A DNA stretch of 64,000 bases from Streptomyces umbrinus (GTDB lineage Bacteria; Actinomycetota; Actinomycetes; Streptomycetales; Streptomycetaceae): the NCBI RefSeq assembly GCF_030817415.1, contig NZ_JAUSZI010000002.1, positions 9,895,501-9,959,500 on the forward strand, written 5' to 3'. The notes under the pieces were generated by a model, which did no database searches, was not told the origin of the DNA, and saw nothing but the letters and a program-made list of their open reading frames with translations. How positions within the stretch are numbered: the stretch's first letter is position 1; the number at the start of each line of letters is the position of its first letter. Below are positions 8,470-17,699 of this stretch, in pieces. Position numbers and translations under genes: made by a program.

Positions 8470-9903
8470 ATGAACGAAAGCGTCAAGACTCCTTTCCCGA
8501 CCCCGTCCCACTGGATCGACGGCCGCGCCGTCCGCGGTTCCGGGCCGTTGATCGACGTGGTGAACCCCGCCGACGAATCGGTCGCCGCCCAGGTGCACGA
8601 GGGCACGGAAGAGGACGTGAACGCGGCGGTGGAAGCCGCGCTCGCCGCCCAGCCCGGATGGGCGGCGACGTCCCCGCAGCACCGTGCGGACGTCATGCGG
8701 CGCCTGGCTGAGGGCTTGCAGGCACGCAGCGAGGAACTGGCGGCCACCATCACCCTGGAGATGGGCGCCCCGATCGCCTTCTCGCTGCAGGTGCAGGTCG
8801 GATTCCCGGTCGCGTCGACCCTGGCCGCGGTCGCCTCGGCCGAGCAGTTCGAGTGGACGGAAGTGATCGAGAACTCGCTCGTCGTCCGCGAGCCCATCGG
8901 TGTGGTGGGGGCGATCACCCCGTGGAACTTCCCGTTGCAGCAGTTGGTGACCAAGGTGGTCCCGGCGATGCTCGCGGGCAACAGTGTCGTCCTGAAGCCC
9001 TCGGAGACCTCTCCCCTCAGCGCCCGAATGTTCGCGGAGATGGCCACCGAGGCGGGTGTCCCGAACGGTGTGTTCAATGTGGTGCAGGGCACCGGCCCGG
9101 TCGTCGGTGAGGCCCTCTCCCGGCATCCGAAGGTCGACATGATCTCCTTCACCGGGTCCACCCGCGCCGGCCGGAGCGTCTCCGTCGCCGCCTCCGGCAC
9201 GGTGAAGCGCGTCGCGCTCGAACTGGGAGGCAAGGCGGCCCATATCATCCTGCCCGAGGCCGACCTCGACTCCGCCGTCACTCGCGGACTGGCCTTCGCC
9301 TGGGCCAACGGTGGTCAGGCATGCGGCGCCTACGTACGCATGCTCGTGCCCGCGAGCCTTCAGGAGACGGTGGTCGACAAGCTGCGGACGGCGGCCGAGG
9401 AGTACGTGGTCGGCGACCCCGCCGACGAGGCCACGCGGATCGGCCCGCTCGCCTCGGAGACCCAGCGCCGACGCGTCGACGACTACATCCGGCGCGGCAT
9501 CGCCGACGGCGCCACGCTCGTGGTGGGCGGCCCCGGCCGCCCGGAGGGCTTCGAGACCGGCGCCTACGTCAAACCCACGATCTTCTCCGACGTCGACCCC
9601 GAGTCGGTCATCGCCCAGGAGGAGATCTTCGGGCCCGTCCTCGTCGTCATCCCCTACGCCGACGACGATGACGCCGTCGCGATCGCCAACGGCACGATAT
9701 ACGGGCTCAACGCCGCGGTGACCGGTGACGAGGACCATGCCCTGGCCATCGCCCGGCGGCTGCGCGTCGGTCAGGTTGACATCAACGGTGCACAGCACAA
9801 CTTCCAGGCCCCGTTCGGCGGGTACAAGCAGTCCGGCAACGGCCGGGAGATGGGCCGTGCCGGCCTTGAGGAGTTCCTCGAGACCAAGGCGATCACTCGT
9901 TGA
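8470..9903 (+). CDS. Aldehyde dehydrogenase family protein
   Basis: 477 aa from the ATG at 8470, where family similarity begins. The NAD-binding region shows TPWNFPLQQ and the SFTGSTRAG motif. General base Glu251 lies in LELGGK and nucleophile Cys285 in GGQACG, 34 residues apart as in class 1/2 enzymes. EEIFGPVL and the C-terminal PFGGYKQSG are also present. It should oxidise an aldehyde to the acid with NAD(P)+ in the cytoplasm; the substrate is unknown. An MmyB-type XRE regulator follows in the same direction. Confidence 0.93.
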   Translation: MNESVKTPFPTPSHWIDGRAVRGSGPLIDVVNPADESVAAQVHEGTEEDVNAAVEAALAAQPGWAATSPQHRADVMRRLAEGLQARSEELAATITLEMGAPIAFSLQVQVGFPVASTLAAVASAEQFEWTEVIENSLVVREPIGVVGAITPWNFPLQQLVTKVVPAMLAGNSVVLKPSETSPLSARMFAEMATEAGVPNGVFNVVQGTGPVVGEALSRHPKVDMISFTGSTRAGRSVSVAASGTVKRVALELGGKAAHIILPEADLDSAVTRGLAFAWANGGQACGAYVRMLVPASLQETVVDKLRTAAEEYVVGDPADEATRIGPLASETQRRRVDDYIRRGIADGATLVVGGPGRPEGFETGAYVKPTIFSDVDPESVIAQEEIFGPVLVVIPYADDDDAVAIANGTIYGLNAAVTGDEDHALAIARRLRVGQVDINGAQHNFQAPFGGYKQSGNGREMGRAGLEEFLETKAITR

Positions 9904-9989
9904 CGCGACACCGTCAGGACCGGAGAACACACTGTTCGAAGGAATGCGTGAGCTGGTCGGAAGCGTTGACAGACCGAGCGGCTCCCGCG

Positions 9990-10055
9990 GTCGCGTGCGA
10001 GCCGAGTCTCTCCCACGGTCTCGTGCGAGCCGACTGTTTCCGGCGTCGCGTGCGA
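9990..10055. repeat. Three short direct repeats upstream of an XRE regulator
   Basis: The unit GTCGCGTGCGA starts at 9990 and 10045. A one-mismatch copy (GTCTCGTGCGA) starts at 10018, giving a 27-28 bp period. The first two copies extend to 17 bp (GGTC.CGTGCGAGCCGA). They lie directly before the start codon at 10066, so they could be an operator array for the regulator itself or simple tandem duplication. Confidence 0.5.
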
Positions 10056-10065
10056 AAGGACAACC

Positions 10066-10896
10066 ATGGCAGACCGGGCAGCGCTGGCCGCCTTCCTGCG
10101 AGCCCGCCGCGAGGCCCTTCAACCCGAGGACGTCGGGTTGTCCCGCGGTCGCCGCAGGCGCACCGGAGGGCTGCGCCGCGAGGAGGTCGCGGCACTGTGC
10201 GACATGTCGGTCGACTACTACAGCCGGCTCGAGCAGCCGCGCGGCCCCAACCCCTCGGAGCAGATGCTCGCCGCGATCGCCCGCGGACTGCACCTGTCGC
10301 TGGAAGAATGCGACCTCCTCTTCCAGCTCGCCGGCCACGCCCTGCCGCGCCGTGTGCCGGGCGGTGACCACATCGCCCCCGGGATGATGCGCATCCTGGA
10401 CCGGCTGGAGGACACGCCCGCCCAGGTGATGAACCACCTGGGCGAGACGCTGAGGCAGACGCGCCCCGCCGTGGCGCTGCTGGGTGACCAGACGGCCCAC
10501 ACCGGACTGGCGCGCAGCTCCCACTACCGGTGGTTCACGGACCCCGGCGCCCGCCTCGTCCACCCCGAGCAGGACCACGCCGAGCAGAGCCGCCTGATGG
10601 TGGCGGACCTCCACAGCGCCTACTCCCGCGACGGGCGCGACTCGCGCGCCGCCGAACTCGTGGACGCACTGAACAGGGAGAGCCCCGAGTTCGCCGCCAT
10701 CTGGCGGGAGCGCCCCGTGCTGGGGCCGTACTGCGCCACGAAACGCTTCCACCACCCGCAGGTCGGGACGCTCGAACTGCACTGCCAGACGCTGGTCGAC
10801 CCCGACCAGTCCCAGCGGCTCGTGGTGTACACCGCGGCACCGGGAACCGAGAGCCACACCAACCTCCGGCTGCTGTCCCTCCTGCCGGTCATGTAG
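10066..10896 (+). CDS. XRE-family regulator with MmyB-like ligand-binding domain
   Basis: 276 aa; the ATG at 10066 has AAAGGA 7 nt upstream. The N-terminal HTH (about residues 10-75) shows the hallmark GGLRREEVAALCDMSVDYYSR and the LEQPRGPNPS loop. The remainder (110-270) matches the MmyB-like PAS-type domain of this family, with HYRWFTDP and LVVYTAAPGT. MmyB was first seen as a methylenomycin cluster activator, but most members regulate neighbouring redox genes. The aldehyde dehydrogenase immediately upstream and the nitroreductase downstream are candidates. Tandem repeats before the start may be its binding site. Confidence 0.88.
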   Translation: MADRAALAAFLRARREALQPEDVGLSRGRRRRTGGLRREEVAALCDMSVDYYSRLEQPRGPNPSEQMLAAIARGLHLSLEECDLLFQLAGHALPRRVPGGDHIAPGMMRILDRLEDTPAQVMNHLGETLRQTRPAVALLGDQTAHTGLARSSHYRWFTDPGARLVHPEQDHAEQSRLMVADLHSAYSRDGRDSRAAELVDALNRESPEFAAIWRERPVLGPYCATKRFHHPQVGTLELHCQTLVDPDQSQRLVVYTAAPGTESHTNLRLLSLLPVM

Positions 10897-10943
10897 GGGC
10901 ACGGCCCCGGGCCGACCGGCAGGAGGAACCGGTGCCCTTGGCG

Positions 10944-11552
10944 TCAGGCCCAGTCGAGGGCGTGCTCGTGGTCCAGCCGCGGCATGCGGTCGAACGCCGG
11001 GGGTCCGGCCGGATGGCCGATGTTGACGACGAGGATGGAGGTCCAGTCGCCGTCGGCGAAGAACTCCTTGTCGATCCCGGCCGGGTCGAAGCCGCCCATC
11101 GGACCCGCGGCCAGGCCGAGGGCGCGCACGGCGAGGATGAAGTAGCCGGCCTGCAGCGGACCGTTGAACGCGGTGACGGCCTCACGCTGGGCGGGCTCGC
11201 TCTCGAAGTGCTTCTTCATCTCCGGGCGGATCGGCAGGATCTGCGGGATGTGCTCGTGGAAGCGGCGGTCCACGGCGAGCACCGCGACGACGGGCGCGGA
11301 GGCCGACTTCGGCCGGTTCCCCTCGTCCAGGTGCGGCAGCAGCCGCTCCTTGCCTTCGGGCGTACGGACGTACAGGACACGCAGCGGCTGGGTGTTCGCG
11401 GCGGTCGGGGCCCAGCGGGCGAGCTCCCATATGGCGGTGAGCGTCCCGTCGTCGACCGGCGTTTCCGCGAAGGAGTACGCGGTGCGTGCGTCGGTGAAGA
11501 GCGCGGCGCGGGCCTCGGCGTCGATGCGGGGGAGGGCTCTGGGGACGGACAT
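10944..11552 (-). CDS. Nitroreductase family protein, RutE/HadB-like
   Basis: 202 aa, ATG at 11552 preceded by GAGCCAGGAGAATCCCGC. The family signature is clear: FMN-contacting ARWAPTAANTQPLRV near residues 45-60, AGPMGGFD, and a C-terminal NIGHPAG loop. Closest in layout to malonic semialdehyde reductase RutE, but no rut genes are near, so a general NAD(P)H:FMN quinone or aldehyde reductase is equally possible. It is divergent from an HxlR regulator, a pairing commonly seen for nitroreductases responding to electrophiles. Confidence 0.88.
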   Translation of the reverse strand: MSVPRALPRIDAEARAALFTDARTAYSFAETPVDDGTLTAIWELARWAPTAANTQPLRVLYVRTPEGKERLLPHLDEGNRPKSASAPVVAVLAVDRRFHEHIPQILPIRPEMKKHFESEPAQREAVTAFNGPLQAGYFILAVRALGLAAGPMGGFDPAGIDKEFFADGDWTSILVVNIGHPAGPPAFDRMPRLDHEHALDWA

Positions 11553-11574
11553 GCGGGATTCTCCTGGCTCGTTT

Positions 11575-11612
11575 TAGTGAAGTAACTATAAATATCATTG
11601 GTGCTACGAAAA
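11575..11612. promoter_or_regulatory. A/T-rich divergent promoter between nitroreductase and HxlR genes
   Basis: The stretch around GTAACTATAAATATCATTG is unusually A/T-rich for this genome and lies midway between the divergent starts at 11552 and 11657. It is where both promoters and an HxlR operator would be expected. No perfect palindrome is visible. Confidence 0.4.
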
Positions 11613-11656
11613 ACAGAGCGACGATCGGCAGGCTAGCACCCGGATACCCTGAGGTC

Positions 11657-12058
11657 ATGGAGCAGGCGAAGGAGACTCAGTCGGCCGAGGCGAGCGGCGC
11701 GGATGCCGGGCAGCACCATCCGGCGGCCTGTGACGGTGCGCTGACCAGGGCGTTCAGCTTTCTCGGCAAGCGGTGGAACGGTGTCATCCTGGCCACCTTG
11801 CAGCACGGGCCCCTGGGCTACGCCGAATTGCGGCGCGCGGTCGAGGGCATCAGCGACTCGGTGCTCTCGGAGCGGCTCTCGGAACTGTCCGCCGCCGGTC
11901 TCACGCTCCGGGACGTGGAGCCCGGCCCGCCCGTCACGGTGCGCTATCGCCTCACCGCGGACGGGAGAGCGTTGATGCCCATCCTCGGTGAGCTGGCCGG
12001 GTGGGCCTCCCGGCACCTGCCGGAATCACGGACCTCGCGGGGCGGGCGGACCCCGTGA
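11657..12058 (+). CDS. HxlR-family transcriptional regulator
   Basis: 133 aa from the ATG at 11657. The family's winged HTH is at about residues 35-115: LGKRWNGVILATLQHGPLGY, then RRAVEGISDSVLSERLSEL as recognition helix and the wing VTVRYRLTADGRAL. A cysteine (Cys26, in AACDGAL) just before the HTH is in the position used by some redox-sensing HxlR/HypR-type members. It probably controls the divergent nitroreductase. Confidence 0.9.
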   Translation: MEQAKETQSAEASGADAGQHHPAACDGALTRAFSFLGKRWNGVILATLQHGPLGYAELRRAVEGISDSVLSERLSELSAAGLTLRDVEPGPPVTVRYRLTADGRALMPILGELAGWASRHLPESRTSRGGRTP

Positions 12059-12092
12059 GCAGGCCCGCGGAACCACTGGGCCGGCCCGCGGA

Positions 12093-13706
12093 TCAGAGGG
12101 CACGGCCGTGGTGGAACGCGTCGGCCGAGACGTCGTGCATGAATTCGGCGAGGTGGGCGGGGAGGGAGGGGGCGTGCTCATGACTCACCCCGGTCGTCGG
12201 GGACCAGACCAGGTTGACGCCCGGATCGGGGTCGACATCGGGGTGGTCCGACCGGTGGTGACCGACCCGGGTCTCCCGCCGCTCCCTCGCACACTCCAGC
12301 GTGGCGCGCGCGGCGAGTACCGCGGACCTCAGATCGTAGGTGTGCGCGAGGTCCTGGTGACCGCCGAGGTCGATGTGCACGGCGATGTGCCGCATGCGGT
12401 CCTCGATCTCATCGAGGCCGGCGAGCCCGGCGGCCAGCCCGCTCCCGTCCCGTACGGCACCGGCGTACTCCGTCATCAGGTGGCGCACCGTCCGTAGCAG
12501 GGCGCGGGCGTTCTCGTGGCCGTCGGAGGCCAGCAGCCGGTTCACGTCCGACATCGCGGCGCGCACCGCAGCCGGCGACCGGTGCTGGGCGGCGAGCCCG
12601 GCCGAGTAGTCCGCCGCGGCCCGGCCCGCGATACGGCCGTACACGAGGAGTTCGCTCAGCGAGTGCTCCTCGAGCCGGTTCCCGCCGTGCGGCGCGCCGG
12701 CCGCCTCCCCGACGACGTAGAGCCCGCCGACGTCGGTGCCGTGGTCCTCGGGCCGGACCCAGACGCCCCCCAGGGAGTACTGGGCCGTTGGCGCGACTTC
12801 GACCGGGTCGTGGCTGATGTCGAGCATCTGGAGGTGCAACAAGGACCGGTGAAGCTGCGGCAGACGCGTCAGGACGGTCTCACGCGGCAGGTGGGACAGG
12901 TCGAGCCACACACCGCCGGCCCGCGTGCCCCGGCCTTCCCTGATCTCCGTGTAGGACGCCAGGGCGACCCGGTCACGGCTGACGAGTTCCATGCGCTCGG
13001 CGTCGTAGCGCGCCATGAACCGCTCGCCGAGGTTGTTCAGCAGGATCCCGCCCTCACCGCGTGCCGCGTCACCGAGGAGTACGCCCGCCGCGGGCTCGGG
13101 CGCGATCAGGCCGAGGGGGTGGAACCGCACCAGCTCGGGGTTGCGCAGCCGGGCGCCGGCCTCGACAGCCAGGCGGAAGGCGTCACCGGTGCTCTCGTGG
13201 CGACGTGAGGTCGTACGCCGCCAGATGCGCGTGTGACCTCCGGTCGCGAGGATCACGGAGTCGGCGTGCACGAGGTAGCGCGCGCCGTCGACCAGGTCGA
13301 AGCCGTAGGCACCGAAAACCGTGCCGTCGTCGACCAGCAACCTGGTGACGTAGACGCCCGACAGGACGGGAATGCCGAGTCGTTCCGTGTGTTCGCGCAG
13401 AACCCGCCGTACCTCCGTGGCGGTGTGCCCGGCGGCGACGGCGATGGTGCCGTACAGCGGGTCGGCGAACCGGCGGAGGACCGGTCCGTCGTCCCGCCGT
13501 TCCCGGGCGACGGCAGGACCAACGCTGGCAAGGGCCCCTTCGACTCGCCCGGACGCCATGACGTTGTGATCGTCGTCCGCAGTGTGTTTCGCCACCACCA
13601 TGACAGCGACGCCCGCCTCGGAGACTTCGACGGCGGCTCGAAGGCCCTCCTCACCGGCTCCAATCACGAGAACGGATGTGGCGAGTTGATGCCCGAGTGA
13701 CGACAT
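12093..13706 (-). CDS. FAD-dependent fumarate reductase/succinate dehydrogenase-type flavoprotein
   Basis: 537 aa; the start at 13706 is preceded by AGGAGGTCCCATGTC. The N-terminal dinucleotide fold is VLVIGAGEEGLRAAVE, ILATGGHTRIW follows, and the late FAD contact GLYVVGEAAG...NRLEEHSLSELLVYGR corresponds to the GANRLGGNSL region of SdhA/FrdA/L-aspartate oxidase. A C-terminal helical domain is present. No iron-sulfur or membrane anchor subunit gene adjoins, so it is likely a soluble enzyme of the L-aspartate oxidase/fumarate reductase superfamily. The substrate is not inferable. Confidence 0.82.
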   Translation of the reverse strand: MSSLGHQLATSVLVIGAGEEGLRAAVEVSEAGVAVMVVAKHTADDDHNVMASGRVEGALASVGPAVARERRDDGPVLRRFADPLYGTIAVAAGHTATEVRRVLREHTERLGIPVLSGVYVTRLLVDDGTVFGAYGFDLVDGARYLVHADSVILATGGHTRIWRRTTSRRHESTGDAFRLAVEAGARLRNPELVRFHPLGLIAPEPAAGVLLGDAARGEGGILLNNLGERFMARYDAERMELVSRDRVALASYTEIREGRGTRAGGVWLDLSHLPRETVLTRLPQLHRSLLHLQMLDISHDPVEVAPTAQYSLGGVWVRPEDHGTDVGGLYVVGEAAGAPHGGNRLEEHSLSELLVYGRIAGRAAADYSAGLAAQHRSPAAVRAAMSDVNRLLASDGHENARALLRTVRHLMTEYAGAVRDGSGLAAGLAGLDEIEDRMRHIAVHIDLGGHQDLAHTYDLRSAVLAARATLECARERRETRVGHHRSDHPDVDPDPGVNLVWSPTTGVSHEHAPSLPAHLAEFMHDVSADAFHHGRAL

Positions 13707-13770
13707 GGGACCTCCTGCTGCAGTGGACGAGCGAGATCGTAGGCAGTGGTCGACCGGATGATGAACGCGG

Positions 13771-13834
13771 GTGTGACAGCTTCGCGGTGTTTGCCCGCGT
13801 GGGCTGTGTCACACGGTATGCTCACAAGGTGTGA
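13771..13834. promoter_or_regulatory. Repeated GTGTGA boxes upstream of a LAL regulator gene
   Basis: GTGTGACA (13771-13778) is mirrored by TGTCACAC (13807-13814), and a third GTGTGA follows at 13829-13834. They sit 90-150 bp before the LAL start at 13920, in the intergenic space shared with the divergent flavoprotein gene. The spacing suggests operator half-sites for a multimeric regulator. Confidence 0.45.
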
Positions 13835-13919
13835 ACACTCTTCCAGGTATCGTGACAAGGACCCCTCCTCCAACCATTGCGGGAGCTCCCATCCCGGTCC
13901 GCCTAAGGAGCCACGTTTC

Positions 13920-16734
13920 ATGATCGCCAGCCCGCTTCCGGACCTGGTCGGCCGGCACCGCGAGTGCGCGGCACTCGACGACCTGCTGATCGACCTCCGC
14001 GAAGGCGGGTCCCGAGTACTGGTGTTCCGGGGCGAAGCCGGCATCGGGAAGTCCGTGCTGCTGCAGTACCTGGCCGAGCAGGCGTCGCGGGTGAAGGTGA
14101 CCTGGGCGCACGGCATCGAGGCCGATATGGAGCTGCCCTACGCGAGCCTGCACCAACTGTGCGCACCGTTCCTGAACGAGCTCGACGCGCTGCCGGAACC
14201 GCAACGCGACGCCCTGCGCGTGGCGTTCGGCATGGCAGCCGGCGACCCGCCCGACCGCTTCCTCGTCGGCCTCGCCGTACTGACCCTGCTCACCCGCGCC
14301 TCGGAGACCCGACCGGTGCTCGTGCTGGTCGACGACGCCCAGTGGTTGGACCAGGTCTCCCTGCAGACCCTGGAGTTCGTGGCGCGAAGGCTGCTCGCCG
14401 AGGCGGTCGCGATGGCCTTCGCGGTCCGCGACCCCGAAGGGCAGGCCGCACTCAACGACCTGCCGGCGCTGCGAATCGACGGCCTCGACACCACCGCCGC
14501 CGGAGAACTCCTCGAAACCGCCGTTGGCGGGCGACTGGAGAAGCGGCTCCGGGACCGGTTCGTGGCCGAGATGCACGGCAACCCCCTCGCGCTGCTGGAG
14601 TTCTCCCGAGGCCGCAGCGCCGCCGAACTGGCCTACGGCCTGGACTCGTCCAGTTATCCGACCGTTCACGGGCCGGTCGCCAGTCGTGTGGAACGGGACT
14701 TCGCCAGCCGGCTCAAGTCCCTGCCGGAGGCGACCCGGACGCTGCTGCTGATCGCGGCGGCCGAACCGGTCGGTGACGCACGCCTGTTGGTCCGTGCGGC
14801 CGCCTCGCTCAAGATCACGCCCCATGCGGCTCCGGCCAAGGCCGCCGGCCTCATCGAGTTCGGTGAGTCCGTGCGGTTCCGGCATCCGCTGGTCCGTTCG
14901 GCGGTCTACCACGGGGCCGCACCCGCAGAACGCCGAGCGGTGCACCGGGCGCTCGCCGAGGCCACCGACCCGGTCCTGGACCCCGACCGCCGTGCCTGGC
15001 ACGCCGCCCAGGCCGCGGACGGACCGGACGAGGAGGTGGCCGCGGGCCTGGAACAAGCGGCCGACCGCGCGCGGCAACGCGGCGGCATAGCGGCCGAGGC
15101 GGTACTCCTCGAACGCGCCGCTGAAGTGACGCCGGACCGTGGGCAGCGAGGACGCCGCGCCCTGGCGGCAGCGGAGGCGCACTTCTCGGCCGCCGCGCCG
15201 GACCGCGCCACGGAGCTCGCGACGGTGGCCGAACTGTGCCCCCTGAGCGCCCTGGACCGCGCCCGCCTGGCACGGCTGCGGGCCAGGATCCTCTTCGCCC
15301 GCAGCCGCAGCGACGAAGCGGCGCCCCTGCTCCTCGACGCGGCCGCGCAATTCACCGCCGCCGGATCGCCGCTGGCGCGGGAGACCTACCTGGAGGCGAT
15401 CAGCGCGATCATCTTCGCGGGCCGCGTGCACGGCCCCACGGGCGCCCGCGCCGCCGCGATCGCGGCCCGTGGGTCGGGGCGCGCCCTCTTCCGGCTCCGA
15501 GGCCGCCGACCTGCTCCTGGACGGTGTGTCCGCGCTCATCGCGGACGGATACGAGACCGGCGTCCCGGCGTTGCGCGGCGCCCTGGAACTGCTGGCCCAC
15601 GAAGAGCTCCGCACCCGGGAAGCGACCGTGCGCTGGCTGCTGTTGGCACCGGTCGCGCTGGAGGCGTTCATCCACTACGCCTGGGACCTGCACGCCTGGG
15701 ACACGCTGTCGAGCCGCGCGGTGCGCCTCGCCCGTGACATAGGAGCGCTCGGCGCGCTGCCACCGGCCCTCATCTACGCCGGCGGGGTGCACATCCACTA
15801 CGGCGACTTCGCCCAAGCCGCCAGAATGATCGACGAAGCCGACGCGCTCGCCGCCGCGACCGGCCACGCGCCGCACAAGTACGCGACCCTGGTGCTGGCG
15901 GCGTGGCGGGGCGAGGCGGACGTCGTCGCCGGCATCGTCGAGGAAGCCAGGCAGCGCGCCGACCAGCGGGGCGAGGTGTCCCTGCTGGGCGCCATGGGCT
16001 ACATCCAGGGCGTGCTCTACAACGGCCGGGCACGCTACGAGGAGGCACTGCAGGCCGCTCGCGCCGGCATCGACCACGACGGGTTCAACTTCACCGGTCT
16101 CTCCCTGGTCGAACACGTCGAAGCCGCCACCCGTTGCGGTGAACTCGACCAGGCCAGGGACTCGTTGGAGCGGTTGGTGGAACTCACCCGCGCCGCCGAC
16201 TCCGGCTGGGCCCGTGGCGCCAGCGCCCGCAGCCAGGCACTGCTCGCCGACGGTGACGAGGCGGACCGTCTGTACCGGACCGCGATCAAGGAGTTCGGGC
16301 GGGGCAGCGTGGCCGTCGAGGTGGCGCGCACCCACCTGCTGTACGGGGAGTGGCTGCGCCGCACCAACCGCCGATCGCTGGCCCGCGAGCACCTGCGCAC
16401 GGCCCACGAGATGTTCGACGGGATGCCGGCGCAGGCATTCGCCGAACGGGCCCGCCGCGAACTGCTCGCCACCGGCGAGAAGGTCAGGGCACGGGAGACC
16501 AAGCCGGCGAGCGCACTCACCCCTCAGGAGTCCCAGGTCGCCGCGCTCGCCGCCGCCGGCTTGACGAACGCGAAGATCGGCGCGGAGCTGTTCATCAGCC
16601 CGCACACCGTCGAGTGGCACCTGCGGAAGGTGTACACGAAGCTCGGGATCAACTCCCGTCGCGCGCTGCCCGGCGCCCTCAAGAGCACGATGGCCGCGGA
16701 CGCCGACGACGAGGGCATGATGCGCGCGGGCTGA
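13920..16734 (+). pseudogene. LAL-type LuxR regulator gene carrying one frameshift
   Basis: Start at 13920 (ATG after AAGGAG, 10-nt spacing). The N-terminal ATPase has Walker A GEAGIGKS and Walker B VLVLVDDAQWLD. The frame continues through IIFAGRVHGPTGARAAAIAA and is lost near 15470; the rest resumes in the next frame as GRGAPSSGSEAADLLLDG and runs to a full C-terminal HTH ([35 protein letters not shown]). Both halves align with the intact paralogue at 4990-7731, so one indel splits an otherwise complete gene. It could be a sequencing error, a recent mutation or, less likely, a two-piece regulator. An ECF sigma gene follows. Confidence 0.85.
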
Positions 16735-16738
16735 GCGC

Positions 16739-16765
16739 CCGTAGGGGAACCGCGGGGCCCTACGG
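16739..16765. terminator. Hairpin between LAL gene and ECF sigma gene
   Basis: CCGTAGGG pairs perfectly with CCCTACGG around an 11-nt G-rich loop, 5 bp after the LAL stop codon. It probably separates LAL transcription from the sigma gene. Confidence 0.5.
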
Positions 16766-16861
16766 ACCGGACTACGGAAACCAAGGGCGCGGCGGGGGAT
16801 GCCGCGGACGGAGGGTGGAACCAACGCCCTCAAGGGCGCCGTTCGTGAAAGAGGAGCCCCG

Positions 16862-17557
16862 ATGTCCGCGCCCAGTCCAGATATGAAGTCGCCGGACGTC
16901 TTGCGGGCCGACGGGCCCGCCGGGGATGACCTGGACATCGCCCTCGACCACTTCCTGGCCCATCGCAAACGACTGTTCCGCATCGCCTACCGGATCGTCG
17001 GCGATGTCTCCGGAGCCGAGGACGTGATCCAGGAGGTGTGGTTGCGCTGGCAGCTCACCCACCGCGCGGAGATCAAGAAACCGGGCGCGTTCCTGACCAC
17101 GGCCACCACCCGTCTGGCCATCAACGTCATCCAGTCCGGGAGGCACCGTCACGAGACGTCGGCCGATCCGCAGTTGGCCGAACTCGGTGACGACTCCGCC
17201 CACGACCCTCTGCTGCACGCCGAGCGAGCCACGGCGCTCGAGGCGGCCCTGGCCCTGCTCATGGCCAGGCTGACACCGGACCGGCTGGCCGCCTACGTGC
17301 TGCGCAAGGGCTTCGGTTACCCCTACTCCGATCTCGCGAAGCTGCTGCGGATCAGTGCCCCGAACGCCCGGGTGGTGGTCCACCGCGCCCAGGCCCGCCT
17401 CGACAGCGACCGCGAGCGGCCGGTCCCCGTCGAGTCGCACCGTCGTCTCGTCGCCGCGTTCCGGACCGCGGCCAGCACCGGCGACCTGGACTGCCTCGTG
17501 CGGGCCCTCGTCGAGGAGGACGGTGTCCATCGTTCGGCGCGGAGAATTCGCGACTAG
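16862..17557 (+). CDS. ECF RNA polymerase sigma factor, SigJ/ECF41-like, lacking the SnoaL domain
   Basis: 231 aa. ATG at 16862 follows AGAGGAG with 6-nt spacing. Region 2 (RIAYRIVGDVSGAEDVIQEV) and region 4 (LTPDRLAAYVLRKGFGYPYS) match the ECF gene at 347-1057. Like that copy it ends shortly after HRRLVAAFRTAASTGDLDC, where a SnoaL-like C-terminal domain should start. In ECF41 factors this extension influences promoter activity, so two truncated versions in one window is notable. It follows a LAL regulator on the same strand, the reverse of the order in the first ECF/LAL pair. Confidence 0.88.
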   Translation: MSAPSPDMKSPDVLRADGPAGDDLDIALDHFLAHRKRLFRIAYRIVGDVSGAEDVIQEVWLRWQLTHRAEIKKPGAFLTTATTRLAINVIQSGRHRHETSADPQLAELGDDSAHDPLLHAERATALEAALALLMARLTPDRLAAYVLRKGFGYPYSDLAKLLRISAPNARVVVHRAQARLDSDRERPVPVESHRRLVAAFRTAASTGDLDCLVRALVEEDGVHRSARRIRD

Positions 17558-17699
17558 AGCCCTCCGCTGTCACAACAGGGGCCGCGATCCTGTCTACCTG
17601 GTGCGGGCAAGCGCCGGCGGTTGATGCGCCGCGCTCTCCTCCCGGGACGCCGTCCCGGCAGCAAGCAGTCGGACCGTGGACAGCAGGGAGGGCACCGCC

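Noticed and set aside
7909..10902. A 997-codon minus-strand frame over the aldehyde dehydrogenase and XRE genes
   Set aside because: The plus strand has complete families with catalytic residues; the minus frame is a His/Arg/Gly-rich shadow.
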